Source of the DNA: Paraescarpia echinospica
Taxonomy: Eukaryota > Annelida > Polychaeta > Sabellida > Siboglinidae
Reading direction: 5' to 3'
DNA: 64,000 nucleotides
Assembly (NCBI GenBank): GCA_020002185.1
Contig: CM034543.1
Location: 32,750,404 to 32,814,403, forward strand
Under the pieces are notes generated by a model. It was not told the origin of the DNA. It saw nothing but the letters and a program-made list of their open reading frames with translations, and searched no databases. Of this stretch, positions 9,802 to 20,469 are shown one piece after another; the first letter of the stretch is position 1; every line of letters starts with the position of its first letter. The translations under genes were made by a program, and so were the position numbers.

Positions 9802-12800
9802 CTAGAGACCGTCTCGTACGGCCTGCACCTCCTTCATGATGGGACTTCCGTCGTAGGCAACAGGGAAGATGGGATAGCGCTGGCGCATGACGCCGACACC
9901 GGGGATTTCTGGAATGAAGATCTGGTGGCCAGAGTAATAGTTCCTCACGAATATGTTGCCACGCCTCTTTAGCACACCGACAACTCTCTTGACGGACGTG
10001 TCCGCAGGGTCGACCTCGTTGAGTTTCTTGCTGAAGAATACCACCGGTGTGATGCAGTACCACTTCGTGTTGCTGCCATTGAAGGCTTTCTCCACCGAGA
10101 GACCGCCGTCACGACCATCTGCATCCACGGTCTGACCAAGGGACGAGAATTCATCGCCTCTGTATTGGATCTTGTGCGGATTCCACTTGGACAGCGGAGT
10201 CATGTAGACAATCTCTAGTGCCACGGCGTAGGACCAGCGCGACTTCGACTTGACACATTGCCTTGTCGGTCCCGTGCCTTTACAATTTGTCTCGATCTCG
10301 ATGGCTGGGATCTTCGGGTTGGTTGTCTGCGCCATGAAGACGTTGTGGTCTTGGAAACCTCGGTACTTGAAGAAGCGGCCCATTGCGTCGAGTTGCGAGT
10401 CACTGTAGATGCGGTGGTAGAAGGCTGTGTTCAGCTCCTCCACGCCCCTCTTGTTATCCTTATACACACGTGCTGTTCGACCAAATGATGTGTCGTGGAT
10501 CTGAAATACAATAAAAGATTAATTATGTTTGTCATTTACCCGTAATACAGGGTACACAAAATAACTCGCGGCATCTCAATTGCACTGCGTACTGTTCAGT
10601 AGCTTAATCCAGTAGCACGTCTAACCGCGTAGACAGCGGTACAAAAGATGCGCTTAACTACACGCTTCTTGCTGCAGCTTTATGTTTCGTGCATTTACAA
10701 CTACAGGATCTGGAACATCATCATATCGAATACAAAAACGAATAGATGTCCACAATCTCAACATTAGAAAGTGTCGTGGAATTCTAACCTTGACGAACGC
10801 ATACCAAATAAGGACAATGACGTCCTACAAATGTTCCTAATTGGAAACATAATGACGCGAACTTAGGGACGGGGAGGATTTCAGACATTCCTTCGAAAAA
10901 GGATTCGTTACCCACACAGGTAGCTATACTTCCTGCAATATTCACAATATCGCTGTTTTATCAGTTGCACTAATATTACCTACGTTTTGAGATGGTACAC
11001 ACTGTATACATGTTTAATACTGGTTGCAATAATTACAACATGTACCCAGTAAAAAATGACGTAGCAATACAATTACCCAGTTTATAGTCAAAGTCAAAAT
11101 CAAAAGCGTTTATTCAAACAAATCAAACAAATTAAATGAATTAAAGCAATACCATGTGATGCAATGTTTTCATAATTTATTAATTAGAATAAATATACAG
11201 AGCATATTTGAAAAACAGTTCGAAAGGCGAAACATAGAAGTAAAGCTACTTATATAGCCATGCTTTTCCTTGGTCGACATTTTCTAGCAGCCTTTTGCAT
11301 CATGATACGTTCATCAGTTATACTGACATAGCATTCATTACTTATCTTTTGGGTGCGTGCTATGAAACTGAACTGAACAAATACATGTTTACTGAAGTGT
11401 GCCTTAAAACGGTGAAACGAGCTAATATTTATCAAAATGATGTACGTCCAATTATGCTTATAGTAACTAGTTGACTAGGCACAGGAAGTAGGAAAACATA
11501 ATTACCACTCCAGGGTAGTTGTCTTTGCCAGGGATTTCTCCCATCAGCTTATCGAGCAGTTGGTTCACGATTTGACCGTCCTTGAACGTGTCAGTGTCGT
11601 ATTCGTTCAGTTCGAAACGAGTCGATCGATAAGACGATATGTTGCCAAGGTCAATGTTGAAGCCCAACGTGTGCGCTCCGTTGGAGACAGGACGAAATCT
11701 GTTCAGCGGCAGGTCGTTCTTGAGCGGGTGGCATAAGATCCGGTAGCTCCACTGCGCGACGACTGGTGTGCTTCCGTTCATGCGCACTATGGTCGTCGGA
11801 AGGAAACTGTAGTTCTCCGATCTGGCCTTGGTTCCGCTCATTGATGTATAGCGTATGTTCTCCTGCATGTCGTACCACGTCTCGGCATCCATGTGATGTG
11901 CGTCGGTAGGGTATGCATCCTCGATGTCTTCTGTACCCGAGTAGATCCAGGAGCCTTCCAGGTAGCACAGAACCGGCTTGAAGTACTTGCGGTAGTCTCG
12001 CTTCGAGTAGTCCTGGTCGCGCCACGCCTTGAACCATTCGCGCAATTCGTACAGTTGTTCGTGGACCTTCCTGAAGGCGAGCACCTCAGGAGGGACGTCT
12101 GGGAAGGGGATGTCTTCCACCAGGTTGAAGGTCTTCTGTGTTCGATGTGGCATCCTCAGCAGGTAGTCGTTGTTCTTCGTCCTGAAAAAACATTTGGTCG
12201 TGTATTGTTGTTATTCGTAGAATTGGTTGTTTCTGTTCGTGGATTGTGTCAACCGAACGTATAAGTAGCCGATATTTATCGCTTACATGAGAGGTAAACA
12301 GCGTTACATGCAAATCAAATAGGCGTGGCTCACTGATTGGCAGAGTGTCACACTGACCGACCGACCGACCGACCGACCGACCGACCGACCGACCGACCGA
12401 CCGACAGACCGATCGATCGATCGACCGATCGAAAGAACGAACGACCGACCGACAGACCGATCGATCGATCGACCGATCGAAAGAACGAACGACCGACCGA
12501 CCGACAGACCAATAGAGCGACATACCGACCGACAGACAGGCAAACAGTCAGACCCACCGACCGACCGACCGACCGACCGACCGACCGACAGATATAAACG
12601 GACTTCCTGTTTAGGTAATTTGTTGACTTGTTAATAAACTGACTGACTAACTGATTAACTGAATTACTTTCAGAATGACTGACTGGGTGTCTGACTGACC
12701 GACCGACCGACCGACCGGCCGACCGACCGACCGACCGACCGACCGACCGACCGACCGACCGACAGACCGACAGACAGAAATACAGATACACAGACAGACC

Positions 12801-15800
12801 GCATAAAGGAACGATTGAATAACATATTGTTTGAGTAATTAAAATGATGAACGATGATACGAACGAACGAACGAACGAACGAACGAACGAACAAACGAAC
12901 GGCCGAAGGAAGGAAGAACGAACGAATGAAAGAACGAACGAAGGAACGAACGGACGAATGAACGACCGAACGAATGGATGAATTAATTAATAATTAACCA
13001 AAAGACAACCTGAATTCAACGCCGTTCAATATTGCGTCGAACTCTCCAAAGCCCATCACTCGCTCATAGTTGCCGCGGTTGTGGATAGCGGCGACCGATA
13101 CACCCTGCCACGTGTCGTGGTGGTAGGGCCGTGTACCGGCGACAACCCGACGCACTTGCTTCAGGCCCGAGGTGTACTCCGTTCGCGTACTCTCCTCAAT
13201 ATACAGCTTCTGCAGTATCAGCTGCCGCCCTAGTGTGTACAAGATCTCGTTGAGGTTCTCCGGAATGTCGGGCACCGACACCGTGCAACCAAACAATGTC
13301 AGAGCAACGACGCACAGCAAAGTCAACTAAAATACAAGTATACAACATTCATGTAGACATAAAAATAAGATAAGTTCTTATATAGCGTAGTAACCAGTCT
13401 GTAGGACTGCGCTATACACTTCACTCGCTGGCAGGCCTGTTCAATCGAACACCATTTTTCTATGGGTAGCATTCAGCCACGCTGCAATTAATGCACGAAG
13501 ATTATTCGTACACAAATATCCACCAATGGATATAATTAATTCGTATAATTCTTAAAGCTGAGTGAACTGGAGCAACATGGAGTGAACGAACTTGCCCAAG
13601 GTTCGAAACGGTAGCACATGCTTCGAACCCGGATTATCTTGATTGAGAATCCGACTTGCTATAACCTGCACCGCCGCGCTCCAGAAAAAACAGGCAGCTA
13701 GAAATGTTTGAAAAACAAGTTTGAAGAACACAAGGTCCTGTTCTACAGCATTACAGATGTCGCCTCGGGCAAAATGTTTTTCAGTTAATGAGCAGTCATA
13801 TCCGATGATTTTTCGTCGATGTAGATCAATACTACTAAAGATCAGATGAGACTCTGTTGTCTTATGAAGGCAGAACCCCTGATATATCGGGCACCAACTA
13901 TCCCGAACGTTATATCTATCAGCTAAGTATTTGGGATTTTCGAAGCTATATTTGGCGGAGATAGATCGTTCAAATTGGTGGTGCAGAAAAGTTGATAAAC
14001 AAGTGGAATTACTGATTGATAAGTGTTATTCTTGCCTTAATATCATTCATAAAGTAGCAGTAAACATATATTGAGTAGCAGTTGTGCTTAATGTTAGTTA
14101 GATAAAGTATTTTAGAACACCTTAGTCTAGTGAGTGATAATAGGGTAAGTTAGCCTACAATAAGTTTGTAAAGAAGATTTAACAAACCTCATTATGTGGT
14201 AGAATATATAGGTGATAAAGTAGCAAACATAAAACTACTTACATAAGATAATATTTGTGTAAGACAGTACCTGCAAGACATTTTGATTAGGTAGCTTTGT
14301 TGTTAAAATTAAGCATTTGCGATAACCTGGCGAACTAAGTTTATGTAGCTAGTGTCCCACGTATTCGTTAGGGCGCGATATAACCTAAATAAATAAGGCA
14401 GTCTAGCGTAAAGTAATTGATTGTATTTAAATTAGGTCACTACCGGTAACGTTAGCATTTCTGATAGGATAGACAGTCAGCTGTGACTATAACCAAAAAC
14501 TGTAACCGAAATAAACAAGGCAATCTTCTTAAAGACTACATAGACAGGGAATAGCATAAACACAGTTGACTAAACTATTTTAAATAGCTAATTAGATTAT
14601 TATTATTAAATAAATTCTGATAAGCGAGTTTTGAGTGGGGTACCACAGGGATCAGTACTGGGACAAATATTATTCTTAAATATATATGAACGATTTGGAC
14701 GATGATATAACAAGCAAGGTGTTGAAATTTGCGGGTGATACCAAATTGTTTAGAAGGATTAAACGTGATGAAGATAGACAGCATTGACAAGATGATCTTG
14801 ACAGGTTGATAAAATGGTCTGAAAAATAGCAAATGTTGTTCAATTTTGAGAAATGTAAATGCCTCCACTCAGGACATGGGAAAGAAGATGTACAATATAC
14901 AGTGGGAGGTTCTGTACTAAGTACTAATGTAAATGAAAAGGTCTTAGGGTTAACCATTAGTGCTGATATGAAAGTTTCAGAGCAGTGCGGTATTGTCGCT
15001 TCAAAGGGAAATCAAATCATTGGATTAATTAGGCGAAACATGACGTATAAGGAAAAAGAACTAACAATACCACTGTACAAAACAATAGTTAGGCCTCATT
15101 TAGAATATTGTATTCAAGCGTGGAGGTCATATCGCAGGAAGGACATAGATATGCTAGAAAGAGTACAGAGGAGAGCAACTAAAATGATACCAAAGCTGGG
15201 GGATCTTAGTTACGAAATACGCCTAAAAAATGCGGTTTAACAACACCAGAGACCAGGAGATTGAGAGGAGATCAGATACAAGTGTTTAAAATATTTAATT
15301 GTTATGAAAATATTGATAGAAATGTTTTTCTCAGTTAAGAAGGATAGAAGGACCAGAGGACATGAAGTTGCATTAGTAAAGGCGCAGTGTAGATTAGATA
15401 TAAAAAAAGTTATCGTTCTCACAAAGGACTGTAAAAGAATGGAACATATTATCTCCTGATTGTGCTGGTGCTAGTAGCGTGAATATGTTTAAAAATAAAA
15501 TCGACACATACCTTAAAAGGGCGGGATACACGTAGATAAAAAAAAGTATTGGACTCTCGATAAGCAAAAAGGCTTCCTTGTCCACCTGCCTAGAGTTAAT
15601 TTTCTGGATGGCAATGTTGTTAAATATCCTGTAGAAAATTATTCTTCGAGACTACCAACATATCGCTCGGTCATTCCTGGTTGTTTTGTGTATATTAATT
15701 CAGGGAATCAAATAAGTCAAGACGCAAATGGCTTTATCATTCATAGTATACGAATTTACATATATGTCCTACAAATGTACCATGTCTTCAGTTTTATGTA

Positions 15801-15903
15801 CAGCACCAACAAATATCACATATAAGCGTACAATTAACGTTTTATAATCCAACGACAACTAAACATGTACCTTCATCGTGATGCTTTGAGACATGATCGT
15901 CAT
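9802..15903 (-). CDS. Gene A: predicted secreted protein of unknown family (paralogue of gene B)
   Basis: Four exons: 15903-15871, 13326-13010, 12181-11506 and 10500-9802 (stop TAG). Intron phases are 0, 2 and 0, all introns are GT-AG, and the spliced product is about 574 residues. Residues 1-30 or so are hydrophobic (LTLLCVVALTLFG) and look like a signal peptide. Conserved blocks shared with gene B include PYHHDTWQGVSVAAIHN, GNYER, FKPVLCYLEGSW, MNGSTPV, YRILCHPLKN, GEIPGKDNYPGV, DAMGRFFKYR, NVFMAQTTNP, METPLSKWNPHK-like, and RQRYPIFPVAYDG near the C-terminus. Cysteines conserved in the mature part lie in VLCYL, ILCHP, TNCKG and QCVKS, allowing two disulfides. I do not recognise the family and assign no activity. 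The gene has a TATA box 48 bases upstream of the ATG. Exon 1 is less certain than exons 2-4; splice phase and paralogy strongly support the rest. Intron 1 carries a SINE and a LINE, and intron 2 a tetranucleotide array. Confidence 0.85.
10501..11505 (-). other. Gene A intron 3, alignable with gene B intron 3
   Basis: The segment 10790-11250 aligns in reverse orientation with 56015-56530 in gene B intron 3. Shared strings include tacctacgttttgagatggt, caatattcacaatatcgctg and aaataaggacaatgacg-like sequence. The homology spans several hundred bases of non-coding DNA, so the copies arose by duplication of genomic DNA rather than by retroposition. Confidence 0.8.
12350..12965. repeat. Tetranucleotide arrays (ACCG)n and (AACG)n in gene A intron 2
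   Basis: Long runs of gaccgaccgacc and cgaacgaacgaa separated by variant units. In the transcript direction the main motif is TCGG. Gene B carries the same motif on its coding strand immediately after the homologous exon (54606-54650). Open frames read through this stretch are repeat artefacts. Confidence 0.9.
13375..13690 (-). mobile_element. tRNA-derived SINE in gene A intron 1
   Basis: On the minus strand the sequence has a tRNA-like head with an internal promoter B box (GGGTTCGAAG at 13630-13621), a body containing CAGTTCACTCAGC-like sequence and a tail with GTGAAGTGTATAGCGCAGTCC-like sequence ending in ACTACGCTATAT. The same body recurs at 18240, 43640 and 44600. It belongs to the SINE family dispersed through this window. 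Confidence 0.8.
14600..15600 (+). mobile_element. CR1/Jockey-like LINE fragment in gene A intron 1
   Basis: Reverse-transcriptase fragments are readable on the plus strand in shifting frames: SGVPQGSVLGQILF near 14630, LKFAGDTKLF near 14725 (catalytic FADD changed to FAGD), then an open stretch at 14833-15240 containing KCKCLHSGH, VLGLTISADMKVS, TIVRPHLEYCIQAW and RVQRRATKMIP. The 3' part reads FKNKIDTYLKRAGYT near 15490. It is antisense to gene A and inactive. The same family occurs, inverted, at 29530-29845 and 30480-30960. Confidence 0.85.
15871..15903 (-). CDS. Gene A exon 1 (signal peptide start)
   Basis: ATG at 15903 opens an 11-codon exon (MTIMSQSITMK) ending at a GTACAT donor in phase 0, which matches the phase-0 acceptor of exon 2 (ttttag at 13332-13327). 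The encoded N-terminus joins a hydrophobic run to give a plausible signal peptide. A TATA box lies at the right distance. Gene B starts with the same two codons, ATGACG, before its first donor, which supports this choice. Confidence 0.6.
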
Positions 15904-15950
15904 CTTCTGGACTGCTGAAATGAATGTGGGAAGATAAGACGCTAAGAGTC

Positions 15951-15957
15951 TTTTATA
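15951..15957 (-). promoter_or_regulatory. TATA box of gene A
   Basis: TATAAAA on the minus strand, 48 bases upstream of the proposed ATG. This would place the start of transcription about 20 bases before the ATG, giving a short leader. It faces away from the CRE/TATA pair at 16157-16170. Confidence 0.55.
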
Positions 15958-16156
15958 ACGGTTTATGAGTTAGTCAATGGAGTATTAGGGGTGGGCGCAT
16001 ATGTTCGCAACTTTAAATAAAATTATGGCATTACGTACAGGTGGGTGAGTAGGTGGTGCTTGGCTGCCACCATGTTTAACAAAACAACCAATCGCTAACT
16101 AGTAAACTGTTATTGCGTGCTGCAACATCTATGGGTATCAGAACCTGGCAGTTTTG

Positions 16157-16170
16157 TGACGTCATATAAA
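16157..16170 (+). promoter_or_regulatory. CRE palindrome plus TATA box
   Basis: A full TGACGTCA site is directly followed by TATAAA on the plus strand, 82 bases before the ATG at 16252. CRE sites bind CREB/ATF factors in animals. The spacing fits a core promoter for the short exon downstream. Confidence 0.45.
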
Positions 16171-16251
16171 CACCACTAGCACAAATGTCCGTCAAGGATG
16201 ACGTACATTCACACAGACTCAGAAGACGGTTTCTCGAAGTAGTTTGTTATA

Positions 16252-16312
16252 ATGCAAAAACTGTTGTTGTTCATTTACGTCCGGCTAGCGTCCAGTGCGA
16301 AACCTAAAACCG
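16252..16312 (+). CDS. Orphan signal-peptide exon candidate
   Basis: ATG opens 20 codons (MQKLLLFIYVRLASSAKPKT), a basic start followed by a hydrophobic core as in signal peptides, and ends at a strong donor (G, then gtaaga) in phase 1. The first exon of the lectin gene also ends in phase 1. I found no convincing downstream exon on the plus strand, so this is either the first exon of a gene whose other exons are far away or a relic. It lies head to head with gene A, 348 bases between the ATGs. Confidence 0.35.
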
Positions 16313-16402
16313 GTAAGAACCCTTAACCCTTAATTGTTGATTAATCCCGCAAGGTTTGGCGCCAGATACGTAAACCGTCTAGGAAGAAAACGTTAACATA
16401 CC

Positions 16403-16488
16403 AACACACACACACACACACATATATAAACACATAAGCCGACGCATGCATGCACGCACACATGCACGCACACACACACACACACACA

Positions 16489-16525
<37 letters not shown>

Positions 16526-16533
16526 ACACACAT
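16403..16533. repeat. (CA)n microsatellite
   Basis: Alternating ca dinucleotides with a few gcatgca variants. The open frame through it is a repeat artefact. Confidence 0.95.
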
Positions 16534-16539
16534 ACACTT

Positions 16540-17830
16540 AGGCATTGTCCATTTTATTCTTCAGAAAATAGTTGTTTGAATAAAACACGTTTATCATAAA
16601 TTATTATACTTCAATTGTCAGGCCAGTAACATTTTAAATGTAGGCCTTCAGTATTCGGTTCAGTCACTTCAGTGTATATTTTACACGCGCTACCTTATTG
16701 CCACCCTAGGTGTTAAGGGCTGGTGATGGTACTAAATAATGTACGTTTTCTATGGCTTTGATAACTTATGAAACCATCCCGTGTAACATACGTTTAAGAA
16801 ATGTCGTTGTCTGGCACTGATAATTATATAAGGTTGTGTGGTGGGGTGGCAAAGGTTAGAGATCGTGTTGCAAGCTCGAGGTATAACCTATTAGTGCGTA
16901 TATCTTGTCATTCTTGCTAAATACATTAATCACCATCGCGTTACAGTTTGACATCTATTGCTGCGTGTGTACACGGTGTGGCGAAAAGGTACGAATGACG
17001 GAGAAGCTGCCTCCTCACCAGACGGCGCTCCGTGTTGACGACTTAACGACTGCACATTTTGAATGTTTTTGAAGTGAAGTTTATTTGGTTACTCGGTTAC
17101 AGTGATATTACAAATGTGTTTCACCAAGTAACTCGGGAGATTCTCTGGAAACCCCTTTGGGCTTATTTCGAGCACTACCTATAATTAGGTAATGTAATAA
17201 TTGTACGTTTTATTAGATTTGACGCAAATAAAAGATGACAACAAGGCGTCGCAATCCAGTATAAACTTACGCAATGTAACACCATGAGGCAAACTGATAA
17301 TTGAATGGCACAGTGTACATTGGAGAATACTTGACAACTGAGTATGTGTGACAAAATGGAAATATGAAGACATAACACGAATGAAGTCATATTGCATAAA
17401 TAGATAGTATAACACATTTACACAGTGACATGCAGTTCATAAAAGGGCTTTAGTGCCAAGTTTGTGGTAAAGATAGATTTTTTATAGATTTTTTTAGATT
17501 TAAAAACATAAAACCAAGGTATTGATTACAACAATATCAGAACATATAATAAATACCAACGTAAATTAAATTACATGTGTCATTCAACGACATGTGTATC
17601 GACTGTGGACATGCATGTATGTGTCACATATGTGTGTACATAATTATGTACCTACAAAACCATATAAGGTAAGTTTTTTTATGTAATACATTAATATGTA
17701 AATAATATAAATCAATCCAGACCAGCAAGTATGCGAGGTGTTAGGCTGCATCGCCTCAGCAGACAGATGCTGGCAGTGACTACATCTAGAACGGATGAGT
17801 CTTGAGACGGAGGTGTGACGAGAAGAAATA
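16540..17830. other. Gene-less AT-rich stretch
   Basis: I see no coding frame, splice structure or recognisable repeat here. Confidence 0.5.
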
Positions 17831-17835
17831 ATATA

Positions 17836-18222
17836 CAGTGGAACCTCAGTATTAAGGTCGCCTTTGGGACAGAAAAAAACTGACCTGACTAGCGAGGCGA
17901 CCGTATTAGCGGAACAAATATCCTATACTTACTGACCTGACTAGCGAGGTGACAGTATTAGCGGGACTAATATCCTATACTTTACTGACCTGACTAGCGA
18001 GGTGACCGTATTAGCGGGTCTAATATCCTATACTTTACTGACCTGACTAGCGAGGTGACCGTATTAGCGGGTCTAATATCCTATACTTTACTGACTTGAC
18101 TAGCGAGGTGACCGTATTAGCGGGTCTAATATCCTATTCTTTACTGTATGTGGAAATACTTTGGTGACCTTAATTGCGAGGTGGCTGTATTACTGAGGTG
18201 ACCTTAAAGCGAGGTCCCATCG
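17836..18222. mobile_element. Pogo/Tigger-like MITE with internal tandem repeats
   Basis: The left end CAGTGGAACCTCAGTATTAA is matched by the reverse complement of the right end (CGATGGGACCTC, then aaggtcacctcag), and both ends abut TA, the target duplication of Tc1/mariner-pogo elements. The CAGTGGAACCTC terminus is typical of pogo-type elements. The interior (about 17878-18145) is four to five copies of a unit of about 55 bp containing ctgacctgactagcgaggtg. There is no transposase, so it is nonautonomous. Confidence 0.85.
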
Positions 18223-18239
18223 TATAAGAGCCTAAATAT

Positions 18240-18575
18240 GTTTGAGTGGAGCCCGGTGGTGTAGCGATTAGACCCTAGGCTCCCCAGTTTCTGGGTTGGA
18301 ACCCTCTTGCTGCTTTTCCGGACTTTGGGACAGTTCTTTCATTCCACGTTGCTCCAAGTTCACTCAGCTGTATAAATTAGTACATGGCTGTAGGTAGTGG
18401 TAAATATGTGTGTACAAATAGTCTTCGTGCCTTAATTGCAGAGTTTGTTGAATGCTTTCCGGAGAAGTCGAGATGGTTTTCGATTGAACAGGTCTTATGG
18501 GGGGAGTGAAGTGTAAAGCGGTTTGAGCAGGCCTTTCGTTCGGATACTAGACTATATATATGGACATGGCTTTAA
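18240..18575 (+). mobile_element. tRNA-derived SINE
   Basis: A tRNA-like head (tggtgtagcgattagaccct, B-box-like gggttggaaccc at 18294-18304) is followed by the family body: cacgttgctccaagttcact, a tgtataaattagtac string, the gtcgagatgg string and the gtaaagcggtttgagcag tail. The same order is seen at 43640, 44600 and, inverted, at 13375. Confidence 0.85.
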
Positions 18576-18598
18576 CTTTGTTATGAGTTTAAACATGA

Positions 18599-18893
18599 GA
18601 TACCTCAGCCTTAATCAAATGAGCATGAGTGTTGTGTTCTTCCAAAATATTAACTTGATAGGTGAATGATATGACTTGTGTATCGGGCATCTTGACTATA
18701 GATGTGTTGAAATACCTCAGCCTTAATCAAATGAGCGTGAGTGTTGTGTTCTTCCCAAATATAAACTTGATAGGTGAGTGATATGACTTGTGTATCGGGC
18801 ATCTTGACTATAGATGTGTTGAAATACCTCAGCCTTAATCAAATGAGCATGAGTGTTGTGTTCTTCCAAAATATTAACTTGATAGGTGAGTAA
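18599..18893. repeat. 112-bp tandem repeat, about 2.7 copies
   Basis: Starts of the unit (atacctcagccttaatcaaa) fall at 18599, 18711 and 18823, a period of 112 bases. Copies differ at few positions, so the duplication is recent. The last copy ends exactly at the boundary of the next mobile element. Confidence 0.9.
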
Positions 18894-18896
18894 TAT

Positions 18897-19725
18897 CAAA
18901 AAAAGTAAGCGAGCGAAAAATTAACAACTGTCAAACACGTTCCAAAAAACCCTTTTTAACGATCGCTAGTACCATTACGGTTCGTCGGATCCCAACAATA
19001 TTGATGTCGTTTGAAAGTTTAAGCTTTCTGCTATTCAACCATATACATGGTTTCCTGATAATCATTCCTAAAATTAACTAAAACGGACCTACAACCGGGC
19101 CCGTTCCGGTGTCTTAGACACTGCGAACGATGTTGTTTCGTCGACACAGTTCACCAATCTACCGATTGAGGCACCACAATCTGATTTCATGATATAAGCT
19201 CCACCCACTTTCAAACAGCTGCTAAAATGACATACGCGAAGTAGGCGTGACATCACAGTCACATATATCAACCAACCAACGCAACGAATTTTGACCCGTT
19301 GGGAGGCGTACGTTATTGTGACGTCACGCCGACGTATAGATATATATCGGTTTCGCTGCAATCAAAGCACATCAGTTTCGCCGCGGTTTAAAAGTGGGTG
19401 GAGCTTATAACATGAAATCAAGGAATGGTGAAGTGCGCATGTCTGAACCTATGCAAATGAGGAAAACAGCGCCGCAATCGGAAGATTATTGTACTGAGTA
19501 CCTGCCGCCAACAACGAAAACGGCGTGATTGTAGGTCCATTTATAAGTGTTCTTTGAACGGTTACCGAGAAATCTAGATGACGCTAGAATAACAAAAAGT
19601 GCATCCTTTCAAATGATACCAAGATCGTCGGGACAGGACGAGCCGTGAGGGTGCTAGCGACCATAGAATTTCATGTTTTGGACATATCTGAGTTGTTCAT
19701 TTTTCGCTCGCTTATCTATTTTTGG
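18897..19725. mobile_element. Long-TIR foldback DNA element
   Basis: The left arm (CAAAAAAAGTAAGCGAGCGA...) and the reverse complement of the right arm (CCAAAAATAGATAAGCGAGC...) align over much of their length, and internal segments such as acctacaacc and gtgggtggagctta are also mirrored. It is flanked by taatat direct repeats at 18891-18896 and 19726-19731, a plausible 6-bp target duplication. No transposase is encoded. Confidence 0.8.
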
Positions 19726-19756
19726 TAATATGAGTTGTTTATTAATAGGGATTGTG

Positions 19757-19965
19757 TGTGTTTTGTGTGTGTGTTTGCGTGTGCGTGTGCCAGTGAGAGT
19801 ACGTGTGCGTCTGCGAGTGCGTGTGCGTGTGCGTGTGCGTGTGCGTGTGTGTGTGTGTAAGTGAGTGAGTGAGTGTGTGCGTGTGTGCGTGTGTGCGTGT
19901 GTGCGTGTGTGCGTGTGTGTACGTGTGTGCGTGTGTGCGTGCGTGCGTGTGTGTGTGTGTGCACG
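19757..19965. repeat. (GT)n/(GTGC)n microsatellite
   Basis: Runs of gtgtgcgt and gtgagt units. The long frames through it on both strands are artefacts. Confidence 0.95.
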
Positions 19966-20046
19966 CGCTGTAGACGAGTTGTGTTTTCTTCTGACCGAGT
20001 GACAGTTTACAGGAAACTAGTTTCACCGAATGTATATCAAGTGAAG

Positions 20047-20464
20047 GGGTCAGCACACTGTTAGTTTTCCCATTGGCGACCATGTTAATGTTTTGTGTGA
20101 TAATAAGAAAACGTGACCTATAAAGTTTCTTAAACTTCTCACCTGCTGTTAATATCATCTCATTGACATGCTGGTCGAGTTTAGTCAAAATCTAATATAT
20201 GTAGCTCTTGCAAAATGCCTGTATGTATGACACCCGTCAATATTTACAAATGGATGCAGGCAGTAATCCGGCTAAAGTGTCAACTAGCCAAATTGCTGCC
20301 AGATAACCTTCCGTTTAGTAAAATCAGATAAAAAGACACCATTTTACTGTCAACAGCTTCTACAATCACGTCTAGAAATCTGACTACTCAAGTGCACTTA
20401 TGTCAGAGCACGTGAATATTGTAAAAAGTCATTTCTCAAAAATATACTGCACTCTTTTTCGTCT
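20047..20464 (+). mobile_element. Solo end of the Mutator-like element
   Basis: This is an inverted copy of 2117-2540, from ggggtcagcacactg to actctttttcgtctg, with moderate divergence. It contains only the non-coding end of the element, so it is a deletion derivative or fragment. It shows that the hydrophobic C-terminal tail read in the 2389-4593 frame belongs to element-end sequence. Confidence 0.85.
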
Positions 20465-20469
20465 GTAAC

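Noticed and set aside
12304..12894. Several overlapping open frames of Arg/Ser/Val/Gly or Asp/Arg/Pro/Thr repeats
   Set aside because: They are translations of the tetranucleotide array in gene A intron 2, open on both strands because the unit lacks stops.
17836..18222. Regular repeats with similar spacing, CRISPR-like at first sight
   Set aside because: Units are contiguous with no unique spacers, lie between pogo-like termini, and the genome is animal.
19673..20188. Cys/Val-rich and His/Thr-rich frames
   Set aside because: Microsatellite translations; part of one is fused with a Mutator-like element end.
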